This document shows positions 1-7,695 of a stretch of DNA of 30,329 bases, piece after piece. This stretch comes from Firmicutes bacterium CAG:145. GTDB taxonomy: Bacteria > Bacillota > Clostridia > Peptostreptococcales > Anaerovoracaceae. The translations under genes and the position numbers were made by a program. The DNA lies in NCBI GenBank assembly GCA_000435715.1, contig FR882600.1:177259-207587 (forward strand), read 5' to 3'. The notes below the pieces were generated by a model. It ran no database searches. It saw only the letters and a list, made by a program, of their open reading frames with translations, and was not told the origin of the DNA. The first letter of the stretch is position 1. Each line of letters opens with the position of its first letter.

Positions 1-1061
1 GGTCTGTAATAAGTCTCTTTTATCTTTCCTGCCACTATGCCTGCTATTCCCTCATAAGAGGCTTCTGCCTCCATGATGATAAAGTCTTCCGGATCATCTA
101 TGTCTACTTCGCTGCAGCAGAGTCTGAACAGATCAGACTGAAGCTTGCGGCGTTTTAAGTTTTTCTGAAGAATATCTTCGACTATCTCGTTCATCCTCTC
201 ACGGCCGCATCTGCCAAGCAGCAGTTCCACTGCCTGAGAAGCATCCTCTATTCTTCCGGAGGCGTTGAGATGAGGAACTATCACAAAGCTTATATTTCCG
301 GAAGTGATATGCCCCGGCTTAAGAGAAGTTCCCTCTATCAGCTGTCTGAGTCCCTGCCTCTTTCCGAGGTTTAAAACTTTTATCCCAAATTTGGTGATAG
401 TTCTGTTTTCATCGATCAGAGGCATTATATCGCCTACCGTGCCTATGGCGGCAAGATCCAGAACCTCCGTCAGGATATTCTTTGGAAGTCCTGCCTTCTT
501 CTGCAGCGCCTGAGCGACTTTGAAAGCTACTCCGCACCCGGACAACTCTCTGAAAGGGTACTTTGAGTCGGGACGTTTGGGATTTATAAGAATACAGTCA
601 GCCATGACGTCAATGATGTTATGATGATCTGTGACCATTATTTTCATCCCCAGCTGTTTAGCGTATTCTACTTCCTTATGAGATACGCTTCCGCAGTCCA
701 CCGTTATTATAAAATCGCATCCGTCTTCGGCCAGCTGCCCTATAGCTTCCATATTCAGTCCGTATCCCTCTTCAAATCGGGAAGGTATGTAGTATCTGAG
801 GTTTTCAGCATCCGTAAGGCGGCTCAGAACGTTTATCATCAGAGCCGAGGAAGTTATCCCGTCCGCATCATAATCTCCATACACACAGATCCTGGATTTC
901 TTTCTCGTTTCAGATAAAATCAAATCCACCCCTGCCTCCATATCGGGAAGCAGGAATGGATCGTATGTTTTCTTAGGTTTGTCGGAGAGGAATTCGTCCA
1001 TCTCTTCGCGGGACGTTATACCTCTCTTTTCTAAAAGTTTTACTATTATAGGGTTTATCAT
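1..1061 (-). CDS. recJ: Single-stranded-DNA-specific exonuclease RecJ, N-terminal part (cut by window edge)
   Basis: RecJ degrades single-stranded DNA 5' to 3' in recombination and repair. The reverse-strand reading shows the DHH-phosphoesterase motifs in order: YGDYDADGITS near residue 67, then VTDHHN near residue 135, then a GxGVAFK stretch and an HLNASGRIEDA motif typical of the DHH core. About 353 codons are present; the C-terminal DHHA1 and OB regions lie beyond base 1. The start is the ATG ending at 1061, because an in-frame TAA lies only four codons upstream. The protein therefore begins with INPIIVKLLEKRGI, a little shorter at the N-terminus than Bacillus RecJ. It begins 4 bases after the stop of the M23 hydrolase gene, so it is probably the last cistron of the ftsEX transcript. 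Family identity is secure. Confidence 0.95.
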   Translation of the reverse strand, partial: MINPIIVKLLEKRGITSREEMDEFLSDKPKKTYDPFLLPDMEAGVDLILSETRKKSRICVYGDYDADGITSSALMINVLSRLTDAENLRYYIPSRFEEGYGLNMEAIGQLAEDGCDFIITVDCGSVSHKEVEYAKQLGMKIMVTDHHNIIDVMADCILINPKRPDSKYPFRELSGCGVAFKVAQALQKKAGLPKNILTEVLDLAAIGTVGDIMPLIDENRTITKFGIKVLNLGKRQGLRQLIEGTSLKPGHITSGNISFVIVPHLNASGRIEDASQAVELLLGRCGRERMNEIVEDILQKNLKRRKLQSDLFRLCCSEVDIDDPEDFIIMEAEASYEGIAGIVAGKIKETYYR

Positions 1062-1065
1062 AATA

Positions 1066-2117
1066 TCAGCTTACATAATTCAGAGGATCGACTAATGTTC
1101 CGTTTTCACGGACTTCAAAGTGCAGATGAGCTCCGGTAGAAACACCGGTGCTTCCCACCAGGCCTATGACATCTCCTGAAGTTACAGTCTGACCTACGCT
1201 GACCTTTCTGGTCGACATATGGCCGTACAGAGAAGTCTTACCTCCGCCGTGGTCGATTATAATACATTCACCGTAACCGCCGTACCACTGGGACAGTATG
1301 ACTGTTCCCGAGTTGGCTGCCAGAACGTTGGTGCCGTATCCTGCGGCTATATCTATGCCGGAATGATATTTATATGTACCGTAGACAGGATGTATTCTCC
1401 ATCCGAAATACGAAGTCAGATAATGACTTGCCGGCGCAGGCCATACCCAGGTGCCGCCCACGTATTCCTTGTCCGGATTGGTCATGCTCTGGATCTTGTC
1501 ATTGAGAGCCTCGGCCTCTGCCAGGAGCTCGTCCTCCTTGGCCTCAAGCTCGCCTTTAAGGTCGTCCAGCTCCTTCATATCAGCGTCAAGTTCCGCCTTT
1601 TTAGCGTCCAGATCGGCCTTTTCTGTCTGAAGTCTGTCTTTTATCTCCTGAAGCTCCTTCTCCTCTTTTTTGAGAGTCTCGAGGACGTCCATATCGTTTC
1701 TGTATATTCTCTGGATCATGTCCAGGTTTGAAATGAACTCCGATATGCTGTTGGATCCCAAAAGTACATCTACGAATCCCACCGATCCGTTCTTATACAT
1801 CACCCTCAGCCTTTCGTACAGGCCGTCTTCACGTTCCTGCATCTGCTGCTGTTTATCGGCGATCTCTTTTTCAGTCTCGCTTATCTTGGTGCTGGCCTGT
1901 ACTACCTCTGCATTGAGTTCATCCACCTTCGGCTGCATCTCGTCTATCTGGCTCTTTACCTCTGATAATCTCTGGCTCACCTGATATTTCTCGTTATTTA
2001 CTCCGTTTAATTCCTCTTGCAGATCTCCCTTGGTTTCCGCGTAAGAGATGCCCGAAAAAGCAAAGGTTGCTACGAGAACGAATATCAAAAATGTACAAAT
2101 TCCTCTTTTCTTAGTCA
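1066..2117 (-). CDS. Secreted coiled-coil M23 (LytM) peptidoglycan hydrolase, EnvC/PcsB-like partner of FtsEX
   Basis: The protein starts with a signal peptide (Lys-rich start, hydrophobic core, SYA cleavage site near residue 26). About 190 residues of Glu/Lys/Leu-rich coiled coil follow, then a linker and a C-terminal LytM domain. Zn-ligand motifs are intact: HSGID, then YGHMS and HLHFEV. M23 enzymes cut peptide cross-links in peptidoglycan. The coiled-coil plus LytM layout directly behind ftsX matches hydrolases and hydrolase activators controlled by the FtsEX transporter during division, so that role is inferred from architecture and context. I chose the ATG at 2117 (MTKKRG) because GGAGGAG precedes it by a few bases. 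ATG codons at 2130 and 2133 are in frame but lie in or next to that ribosome site. The gap to ftsX is 24 bases. Confidence 0.93.
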
Positions 2118-2141
2118 TCTTCTCCTCCATCATCTTACGTA

Positions 2142-3032
2142 TTACGTATCTAAGAACTTTCTCATGGAAACGATACTGCCCCAGGCTCCAATGCTGACCC
2201 CAAGAGCCAGGAATATCACCAGCATATTTCCCGCCAGATAACCCACCGATATGAGAGGCGAGGAAACTATGGCTATGACCTGAGTTCCTATTATATTGAC
2301 CACGTTGCTGTAGAGCAGCGTCATGAGTCCGGCTGCTGCAAGAGCGGCTATTATGCCTATTATTATGCCCTCAGCCATGAACGGTCCTCTTATAAACCAG
2401 TTGGTAGCTCCGACGTACTTCATTATCCTTATTTCTCTGGCCCTGGCAAATACAGTGAGTTTTATAGTATTTGAGACCACTACTACGCAGACCACTATCA
2501 GGAAAGCCATGACTATTAGGGCTCCTATCTGAAGTCCGTTGGTGACTGAAGTAAGTTTATCTACAGTCTCCTGATAATACTGAATATCTTCTACGCCTTC
2601 GAGGGTTCCCGCATACTCGGATACCGCCGTAGCGTCTTCTATGGAATTGACGCTTATTAGTATCGAAGCAGGCAGAGGGTTTTCTCCCAGCGAATCCAGC
2701 AGATAACCGCTCTCTCCCCATCTTTCTTTCATTATGTCAAGAGCTTCTTCTTTCGTTCTGTAGGCGACGCTGTCTACGCCTTCAAAATTCTCTAATTTAG
2801 ACATCGCCCCGTCTATCTGTTCCTGAGAAGACGTCTCCTCCATAAATATCTCCACCTGATCATAGTCCTGTTTCACCACTTCCGTAAAGAGATTGAGATT
2901 CACCAGTATGGCGAAAAAAATCCCGAGAATGAAAAGCATCGCAAGTATAGAAAAAATCGACGCAAGGCTCATTCCCCTGTTTCTGAAGATCTGGGTGAAA
3001 CCCTGCTTGACAGTATAGATAAAACTATTCAA
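2142..3032 (-). CDS. ftsX: Cell-division ABC transporter permease FtsX
   Basis: FtsX is the membrane half of the FtsEX complex, which couples ATP hydrolysis at the division site to activation of a cell-wall hydrolase outside. The 296-residue protein has the family layout. A short cytoplasmic N-terminus with FRNRGMSLAS precedes TM1 (about 20-45). An extracellular domain of about 120 residues follows, then three TM segments near 170-200, 225-245 and 265-290, with the conserved FARAREIRIMKYVGAT stretch between TM2 and TM3. Its start lies inside the end of ftsE (8-base overlap), which implies translational coupling. The length is normal for Bacillota FtsX. It belongs to the MacB/FtsX permease superfamily, but the ftsE neighbour makes this assignment firm. 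Confidence 0.96.
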   Translation of the reverse strand: MNSFIYTVKQGFTQIFRNRGMSLASIFSILAMLFILGIFFAILVNLNLFTEVVKQDYDQVEIFMEETSSQEQIDGAMSKLENFEGVDSVAYRTKEEALDIMKERWGESGYLLDSLGENPLPASILISVNSIEDATAVSEYAGTLEGVEDIQYYQETVDKLTSVTNGLQIGALIVMAFLIVVCVVVVSNTIKLTVFARAREIRIMKYVGATNWFIRGPFMAEGIIIGIIAALAAAGLMTLLYSNVVNIIGTQVIAIVSSPLISVGYLAGNMLVIFLALGVSIGAWGSIVSMRKFLDT

Positions 3033-3723
3033 GCCCTTCCACCTCCTCTTTAAATATGTAGCTGCCTTCCTGATCGTGGATCACACGACCCTTCTCTATG
3101 GCTATTACTCTTTTCTTCATTCTGTCTACTATATCCTTGGCGTGAGTCACCATCACGATGGTGGTTCCTCTCATGTTTATCTGTTCGAGAAGATCCATTA
3201 TCTCCGACGCTGTGACCGGATCGAGATTTCCGGTAGGCTCATCGGCTATGAGCACCATGGGATTGTTGATTATAGCTCTGGCTATAGCGACTCTCTGCTG
3301 TTCTCCGGCTGACAGTTCATCCGGATACTTGTCCGCTTTATCCGTTATCCCTACCAGACTCAATATCTGGGGAACTTGCTTTCTTATCTGTCTCTTGCTC
3401 TTGTGGAGCACCTCCATGGCAAAGGCCACATTTTCGAATACTGTCTTTTTAGGAAGCAGTCTGAAATCCTGAAAAACTGTTCCTATCATCCTTCTGAGCT
3501 CGGGAATCTCCCTGTTGCTTAACTGTGTTACTTCTCTATCATCTACTAAAATGCTGCCCTCGTCAGCATCGATCTCTTTCAAAATGAGTTTTATAAATGT
3601 CGACTTTCCCGCCCCGCTGGGTCCTACCAGAAACACGAAATCGCCTTTTTCGATATCTACACTCACATCTTCAAGTCCTACATTTGTACGATAAGTCTTG
3701 GTAACATGGCTGAACTTAATCAT
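3025..3723 (-). CDS. ftsE: Cell-division ATP-binding protein FtsE
   Basis: This is the cytoplasmic ATPase of the FtsEX complex, 232 residues. All ABC motifs are visible: Walker A GPSGAGKS near residue 34, Q-loop in VFQDFRLLP, signature LSAGEQQ, Walker B VLIADEPTGNLD, and the H-loop in VTHA. The MIKFSHVTKTY start and the PKKTVFENVAFAMEV segment are typical of FtsE rather than of other MacB-type ATPases. The start at 3723 is preceded by AAAGGGG five bases upstream. It is the first gene of the ftsE-ftsX-M23-recJ run, with a -10 element about 45 bases upstream. Confidence 0.97.
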   Translation of the reverse strand: MIKFSHVTKTYRTNVGLEDVSVDIEKGDFVFLVGPSGAGKSTFIKLILKEIDADEGSILVDDREVTQLSNREIPELRRMIGTVFQDFRLLPKKTVFENVAFAMEVLHKSKRQIRKQVPQILSLVGITDKADKYPDELSAGEQQRVAIARAIINNPMVLIADEPTGNLDPVTASEIMDLLEQINMRGTTIVMVTHAKDIVDRMKKRVIAIEKGRVIHDQEGSYIFKEEVEGLE

Positions 3724-3765
3724 GTTTTCCCCTTTCTTTGTACTTCCTTCAACAAATATACAGTA

Positions 3766-3771
3766 ATTATA
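3766..3771 (-). promoter_or_regulatory. Probable -10 element for the ftsE operon
   Basis: A perfect TATAAT on the minus strand lies about 45 bases before the ftsE start. No good -35 hexamer sits at 16-18 bases, so the promoter is only moderately supported. The rest of 3724-3864 shows no gene. Confidence 0.5.
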
Positions 3772-3864
3772 CTACATTTTGACATCAAATGAAATAGCAA
3801 ATCATGGCAAAGTATGTGTAGTTCTTGTGATTGGTTCCGCCTCATATGATGCTCTGAAGCTGTC

Positions 3865-4632
3865 TCAGAACAAGGTCAGCACATATGAAGCCAGCTCGTC
3901 AAAGGCCTGCCTGGCGCCGGGCTCAAGTGCAGGAAAGAATTTATTTTTTTCGCCGGCCGGATCTGCTAAAGATGTGCCTTTTCTCTGGGCTTCATAGAAT
4001 TTTTCCTGCGGTTCGGAGGGGATATGAAAGTCTCCTCTTATGTTCAGAAATTTTTCGGCAGAGACCACGTCTCTTCTGGAACCTCTGTTAAATATCCATC
4101 TCACATTTTGTCCCGGTAAATCCTTCATCGCCTCTATCCGTCTCTGAGACGCGATGACTCTGCTGGGCAGAGGATCAATGACGCACAGGATGAGATCAGG
4201 CCTGTAATTTTTTTCTGGGGCATCCCAGACCGCAGCGTCCGTCTTTTTGCTGAATCCCCCGCTCTGCAGCATATCTATCCACAGACAGCTGTCCCACAAT
4301 ATATAACGTCCCGCCACATCTTTAGGGAGAATCTCTGTCCTCCCTCGGACCTTCGGCCCCTTTACAGCCCAGTTGACATTGCCGTATAAGTTGACCCTGA
4401 CGTCGGCTCTTTTCCCCTCATCTTTAAGCAGCGAAAAGTCTGCGAATCTTTTTTCAGGAATATGTTTGTCCAGAGAAAGTTCAAAAAAAGGTGACGACCC
4501 GGGATTCTCCGCCCGCCCTTCAAGATATGTGACTCCGTCGCAATACCTGCCCATGACGAAGGCCAGAGAAACTGCGATGAACGTAGCTCCGCAGCCTCTG
4601 CATGCGCCTGTTATATTTATGATCTTTTTCAT
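3865..4632 (-). CDS. MinD/CpaE-like P-loop protein with a degenerate nucleotide-binding motif
   Basis: The protein opens with a beta-strand followed by GACRGCGATFIAVSLA, which sits where MinD/ParA proteins have their deviant Walker A (KGGxGKT). Later come a strand ending in YILWDS, then PDLILCVIDPLPSRVIAS and VRWIFNR. These match the switch and strand order of the SIMIBI (MinD/CooC/CpaE) fold. The Lys of the GKT is replaced by Ala, so ATP hydrolysis is doubtful. No partner is obvious; the neighbours are a PrcB-domain protein upstream and ftsE downstream. An in-frame TTG at 4662 would add ten residues and has AAGG about 10 bases upstream. The ATG at 4632 has no clear ribosome site but begins the fold cleanly, so the start is uncertain. 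Function unknown. Confidence 0.72.
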   Translation of the reverse strand: MKKIINITGACRGCGATFIAVSLAFVMGRYCDGVTYLEGRAENPGSSPFFELSLDKHIPEKRFADFSLLKDEGKRADVRVNLYGNVNWAVKGPKVRGRTEILPKDVAGRYILWDSCLWIDMLQSGGFSKKTDAAVWDAPEKNYRPDLILCVIDPLPSRVIASQRRIEAMKDLPGQNVRWIFNRGSRRDVVSAEKFLNIRGDFHIPSEPQEKFYEAQRKGTSLADPAGEKNKFFPALEPGARQAFDELASYVLTLF

Positions 4633-4793
4633 ACTATGTGATTCTACTATCCCTTTTCTCAATAAGCAATAGCCTTAAGATAAATCCATATTTTAATGTC
4701 TGAATTTGTCATTTTAAAGCCGGATTTTGCACTGCCGGCATCGCGTTAAGAATAAAAATGAACAAAGCCGCCTCGATAATTTTAAACAAGCTA

Positions 4794-4829
4794 AAATCAC
4801 CGGCAGATTATTGACTTTGCCGGCGATTT
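4794..4829 (-). terminator. Hairpin terminator behind the PrcB-domain gene
   Basis: On the minus strand a 12-bp stem with one G-U pair (arms 4794-4805 and 4818-4829, core CCGGCA/TGCCGG) has a 12-base loop and is followed by TAGCTTGTTT. It lies about 60 bases after the 4890 stop. The T tract is imperfect. Confidence 0.6.
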
Positions 4830-4889
4830 ATCACGGTATTTTTAAAATTGGTTCAAGGCCTGTAAGATTTTTTCAAGATCGCTTTTCTT

Positions 4890-5369
4890 CTACTCCGCAT
4901 ACTTGACTACAAGCTCGATAGTATCGGGAAGAGAAGTCAAATCTGTGGAAGCCACGGCATAAGGGTATGTAACAATCTGGGAAACTGCTACTCCCTCCTG
5001 CGGCTCCGTGAACGTGGCGTAGACCTTCATGTTGGTTTCTCCCCTGGTCTTTTCCATGGACATCTTGTCGATGGAAACCTCATATCCTGCAGTAGGTTTC
5101 TCGCCGCGGGTAACGATCACATAAACCTTGCCGTCTATCAAGCACCCAAGAGCTCTCTCCAGCTCTCTGTACTCCGGAATCACTTCTGTCTCTATCGATT
5201 TAGGTACGTCATCCTTCGAAAGCTGCTTAAACTCAACGTTTTTATCTCCCACTATGCCTTGACCAAAAATCAACCATGCTGCGGCGCACACTATAACCAC
5301 GGCTCCCGAAATCAATAACGTCTTGCGAGACGGCTTTTTAAATATCTTTTTCTTTGTATCACCGGTCAT
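4890..5369 (-). CDS. Membrane-anchored PrcB C-terminal domain protein
   Basis: The 159-residue protein has a basic N-terminus, one membrane helix at about 18-36 (LLISGAVVIVCAAAWLIFG), then an extracytoplasmic domain. The segment VYVIVTRGEKPTAGYEVSID, then an MKVYATFTEP strand and a V-x-Q-x-x-x-YPYAV segment match the PrcB C-terminal domain (PF14343 type). That domain was named from a treponemal protease complex and is common as a stand-alone domain in Clostridia. Its biochemical role is not established, and no protease gene lies next to it. The ribosome binding site, AAGGGAG, is part of the terminator hairpin of the upstream transketolase genes, so expression may depend on read-through. Confidence 0.75.
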   Translation of the reverse strand: MTGDTKKKIFKKPSRKTLLISGAVVIVCAAAWLIFGQGIVGDKNVEFKQLSKDDVPKSIETEVIPEYRELERALGCLIDGKVYVIVTRGEKPTAGYEVSIDKMSMEKTRGETNMKVYATFTEPQEGVAVSQIVTYPYAVASTDLTSLPDTIELVVKYAE

Positions 5370-5372
5370 ACT

Positions 5373-5427
5373 AAAAAACTCCCTTCACTCATAAAGTTTC
5401 ATAACATCTTATGAGAAAAAAGGGAGT
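5373..5427 (-). terminator. Intrinsic terminator of the transketolase genes, overlapping the next ribosome site
   Basis: A two-tier hairpin on the minus strand: an outer stem ACTCCCTT/AAGGGAGT (5420-5427 with 5378-5385) and an inner stem CTCATAA/TTATGAG (5409-5415 with 5388-5394). It is followed directly by a run of T. The 3' arm AAGGGAG is also the only Shine-Dalgarno sequence for the gene starting at 5369. Confidence 0.85.
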
Positions 5428-5439
5428 CTTATTCTTACA

Positions 5440-6366
5440 TCAAAGAATTCTCTTCACAGCCTGCGCTATATCTGCCGCCGTCATTTTATATTTTTCTTTC
5501 AGTTCCTGCGGCTTTCCGGATTCTCCGAAAGTATCATGCTGTCCGACCATGTCCATCCTGACAGGACAGCGGCGGCTCAAAACTTCGGCTACTGCTCCTC
5601 CCAATCCGCCTATGACGGAATGTTCTTCTGCAGTGACTACAGGTCCTATACCGGCCGCCTCTACCAATATCTCTTCGTCTATAGGCTTTATGGTATGGAT
5701 ATCTATAACGCCTACGTCTATACCTTCTTCTGACAGGAGGGATGCCGCCTCTATGGCTTCACTTACCATTATTCCGCTTGCCACTATGGTAGCGTTGCTG
5801 CCGCGGCGCAGCCAGTTGCCCTTTCCCAGCTTTATGTAGTCGCCGGGCTGATAAAAATTCGGGACTGCAGCTCTTCCCAGCCTGACATAACAAGGTCCCT
5901 CATGATCTATTATCTGTCTCATGAGGATCTCTGCCGAGACTCCGTCGCTGGGATTTACCACCGTCATGCCCGGTATGGTCCTCATCAGAGCTATATCCTC
6001 AAAAGTCTGATGGCTCGCCCCATCTTCGCCTACAGTTATGCCTGAATGAGTGGCGCACACTTTTACGTTTGCGCGAGTATAGCCTATAGAATTTCTTATT
6101 ATCTCAAAGGCTCTTCCGGCTGCGAACATGGCGAAAGTGCTGGCGCACACCACTTTTCCCGACAGAGCCAGCCCGCACGCTGCCCCATAGAGATCCTGTT
6201 CGGCTATTCCCATATTGAAGAATCTGTCCGGAAAGGCTTTTGCAAATTCGGCAGTCATAGTGGACTTAGAAAGATCTGCGTCCATCACTACAAGATTTGG
6301 ATTTTCTCTTCCTATCTCTACCAGGGCTTTGCCGTATGCTTGTCTCGTCGCTTGCTTATCTGACAT
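5440..6366 (-). CDS. Transketolase, C-terminal subunit (split enzyme)
   Basis: This 308-residue protein carries the pyrimidine-binding and C-terminal domains of transketolase. Transketolase moves two-carbon units between sugar phosphates in the non-oxidative pentose phosphate pathway. Visible motifs are ATRQAYGKALVEIG, MDADLSKSTMTAEF, FNMGIAEQDLYGAACGLAL (with the catalytic Glu that activates ThDP), ATHSGITVGEDGASHQ, and a C-terminal VVTAEEHSVIGGLGGAVAEVL. Its ATG shares one base with the TAA of the N-terminal subunit gene (TAATG), so the two are translationally coupled. Clostridia and archaea often split this enzyme. The local context does not exclude a specialised transketolase acting on another pentose phosphate. 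Confidence 0.95.
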   Translation of the reverse strand: MSDKQATRQAYGKALVEIGRENPNLVVMDADLSKSTMTAEFAKAFPDRFFNMGIAEQDLYGAACGLALSGKVVCASTFAMFAAGRAFEIIRNSIGYTRANVKVCATHSGITVGEDGASHQTFEDIALMRTIPGMTVVNPSDGVSAEILMRQIIDHEGPCYVRLGRAAVPNFYQPGDYIKLGKGNWLRRGSNATIVASGIMVSEAIEAASLLSEEGIDVGVIDIHTIKPIDEEILVEAAGIGPVVTAEEHSVIGGLGGAVAEVLSRRCPVRMDMVGQHDTFGESGKPQELKEKYKMTAADIAQAVKRIL

Positions 6367-7184
6367 TATTCCTCACCTCCCAATTCTCTGACCGCCTGCT
6401 GAGCCTGCTGGTCGTCAGGCGCTTTTCCGTGCCATCCCGCCTGATCTTCCATGAAGGAAACTCCATGTCCCTTATGGGTCTTAGCTATTATCGCCGTAGG
6501 CTTTCCTTTACATTCTCTGGCCTGATCGAAGGCGCTGAATATCTGACTGAAATCATGTCCGTCTATCACTATGACATTGAATCCGAAGGCTCTGAATTTA
6601 TCGTCTATAGGCGTCACAGTCATCACATCGTCATTTCTGCCGTCTATCTGCAGACCGTTCCAGTCCACTATTGCACACAGATTGTCGAGTTTATAGTGAC
6701 CTGCCGCCATAGCCGCTTCCCATACTATTCCCTCTTGCAGTTCTCCGTCGCCAAGCAGTACATATATCCTGCCGGGATCCCGGTCCATCTTGCCGGCCAG
6801 AGCCATTCCTATGCAAACGGCAAATCCCTGCCCCAGAGATCCTGTGGACATTTCTATGCCCGGCAGCTTATCCCTGTTGGGATGACCCTGAAGTCGGCTT
6901 CCCAGCTTTCTCAGAGTCAGGAGTTCTTCTTTGGGAAAATATCCTTTTTCAGCCAAGGCCGCATACTGCACGGGAGCCGCATGTCCCTTGGACAGTATGA
7001 ATTTGTCCCGGCCTTTCATATCCGGCTTTTTAGGGTCTATATTCATCTCTCTGAAATACAGAGCCGTAACTATGTCCGCCGCAGACAGGGAACCTCCCGG
7101 ATGCCCCGATCCCGCGCTATGTACCTCGTTTATCACATCCGTTCTTATCTTAGATGCGATTTTTTCATATTTTTTTAAATCCAT
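6366..7184 (-). CDS. Transketolase, N-terminal subunit (split enzyme, ThDP-binding)
   Basis: 272 residues forming the thiamine-diphosphate-binding domain. Seen in order are SAGSGHPGGSLSAADIVTALYF, ILSKGHAAPVQYAAL, SLGQGFAVCIGMALAGK, and the ThDP/Mg motif GDGELQEG, with the closing Asn of the motif in VDWNGLQIDG. The downstream subunit supplies the remaining domains. GGAGG six bases before the ATG at 7184 fixes the start. A promoter overlapping the end of mazF and a strong hairpin near the predicted 5' end of the message lie upstream. Confidence 0.95.
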   Translation of the reverse strand: MDLKKYEKIASKIRTDVINEVHSAGSGHPGGSLSAADIVTALYFREMNIDPKKPDMKGRDKFILSKGHAAPVQYAALAEKGYFPKEELLTLRKLGSRLQGHPNRDKLPGIEMSTGSLGQGFAVCIGMALAGKMDRDPGRIYVLLGDGELQEGIVWEAAMAAGHYKLDNLCAIVDWNGLQIDGRNDDVMTVTPIDDKFRAFGFNVIVIDGHDFSQIFSAFDQARECKGKPTAIIAKTHKGHGVSFMEDQAGWHGKAPDDQQAQQAVRELGGEE

Positions 7185-7219
7185 TGACTTCCTCCGGTTT
7201 GTGAGATTTATATTTCGAA

Positions 7220-7270
7220 GGGACGCTCCGCCCGTGTCACGCCGGGCCTATGCCCGGGACGGAACGTCCC
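7220..7270 (-). repeat. Nested inverted repeat in the transketolase leader
   Basis: The outer arms GGGACG-C-TCCG (7220-7230) and CGGA-A-CGTCCC (7260-7270) pair with a single internal mismatch. The inner arms CCGGGC (7242-7247) and GCCCGG (7252-7257) close a CTAT loop. No T run follows on either strand, so it is not a standard terminator. It falls about 9 bases after the predicted transcription start of the transketolase genes and could be a 5' protective or regulatory structure. Confidence 0.7.
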
Positions 7271-7285
7271 TGACTAACTATTACT

Positions 7286-7314
7286 ATTTTAACGGTTTTC
7301 CATCGAGTTGGCAA
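7286..7314 (-). promoter_or_regulatory. Sigma-A promoter for the transketolase genes
   Basis: TTGCCA (7309-7314), a 17-base spacer and TAAAAT (7286-7291) on the minus strand. The promoter overlaps the last codons of mazF and predicts a start near 7279. Confidence 0.6.
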
Positions 7315-7651
7315 TTCCCAAACTTACACTTAGCGCTTTTTCTACGTCCGGCAGCTGAGTTTCATTCAGCGCGCCGATCCTCTCCTTCAACCGTTGTTTA
7401 TCTATAGTCCTTAGTTGTTCCAAAAGAACTACTGAGTCTTTGCTGAGTCCTCCCTGCGAGGCTGCAAGCTGCACATGAGTAGGAAGCTTTGCCTTTCCGG
7501 TCTGAGAAGTGACTGCAGCCACGATAATCGTCGGGCTATATTTATTTCCCACATCGTTCTGTACCACCAATACAGGCCTTACTCCCCCTTGTTCAGAGCC
7601 TACCACAGGACTTAGATCAGCAAAAAACAGATCCCCCTTTTTTACTATCAA
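7289..7651 (-). CDS. mazF: MazF/EndoA-family mRNA interferase toxin
   Basis: The 120-residue protein closely follows Bacillus EndoA: IVKKGDLFFADLSPVVGSEQ, GGVRPVLVVQND, PTIIVAAVTSQ, KLPTHV, and DSVVLLEQLRTIDKQRL. MazF/EndoA toxins cut mRNA at short specific sequences. The start is a TTG at 7651, chosen because AAAGGAG lies 8 bases upstream and because family members start MIVK. The longer open frame to 7855 runs into nnrD and has no family similarity there. No MazE/EndoAI antitoxin gene precedes it; the upstream gene is nnrD, 44 bases away. The antitoxin may be encoded elsewhere or lost. The catalytic-site Arg and the Thr of the VTSQ segment are retained. Confidence 0.92.
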   Translation of the reverse strand: MIVKKGDLFFADLSPVVGSEQGGVRPVLVVQNDVGNKYSPTIIVAAVTSQTGKAKLPTHVQLAASQGGLSKDSVVLLEQLRTIDKQRLKERIGALNETQLPDVEKALSVSLGIANSMENR

Positions 7652-7695
7652 GTCCAACACTCCTTTTGTTTTCAATTCTTTTGTAGTGTGGATGT

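Noticed and set aside
1219..1984. Plus-strand open frames opposite the M23 hydrolase
   Set aside because: Shadow frames of a strongly supported gene on the other strand.
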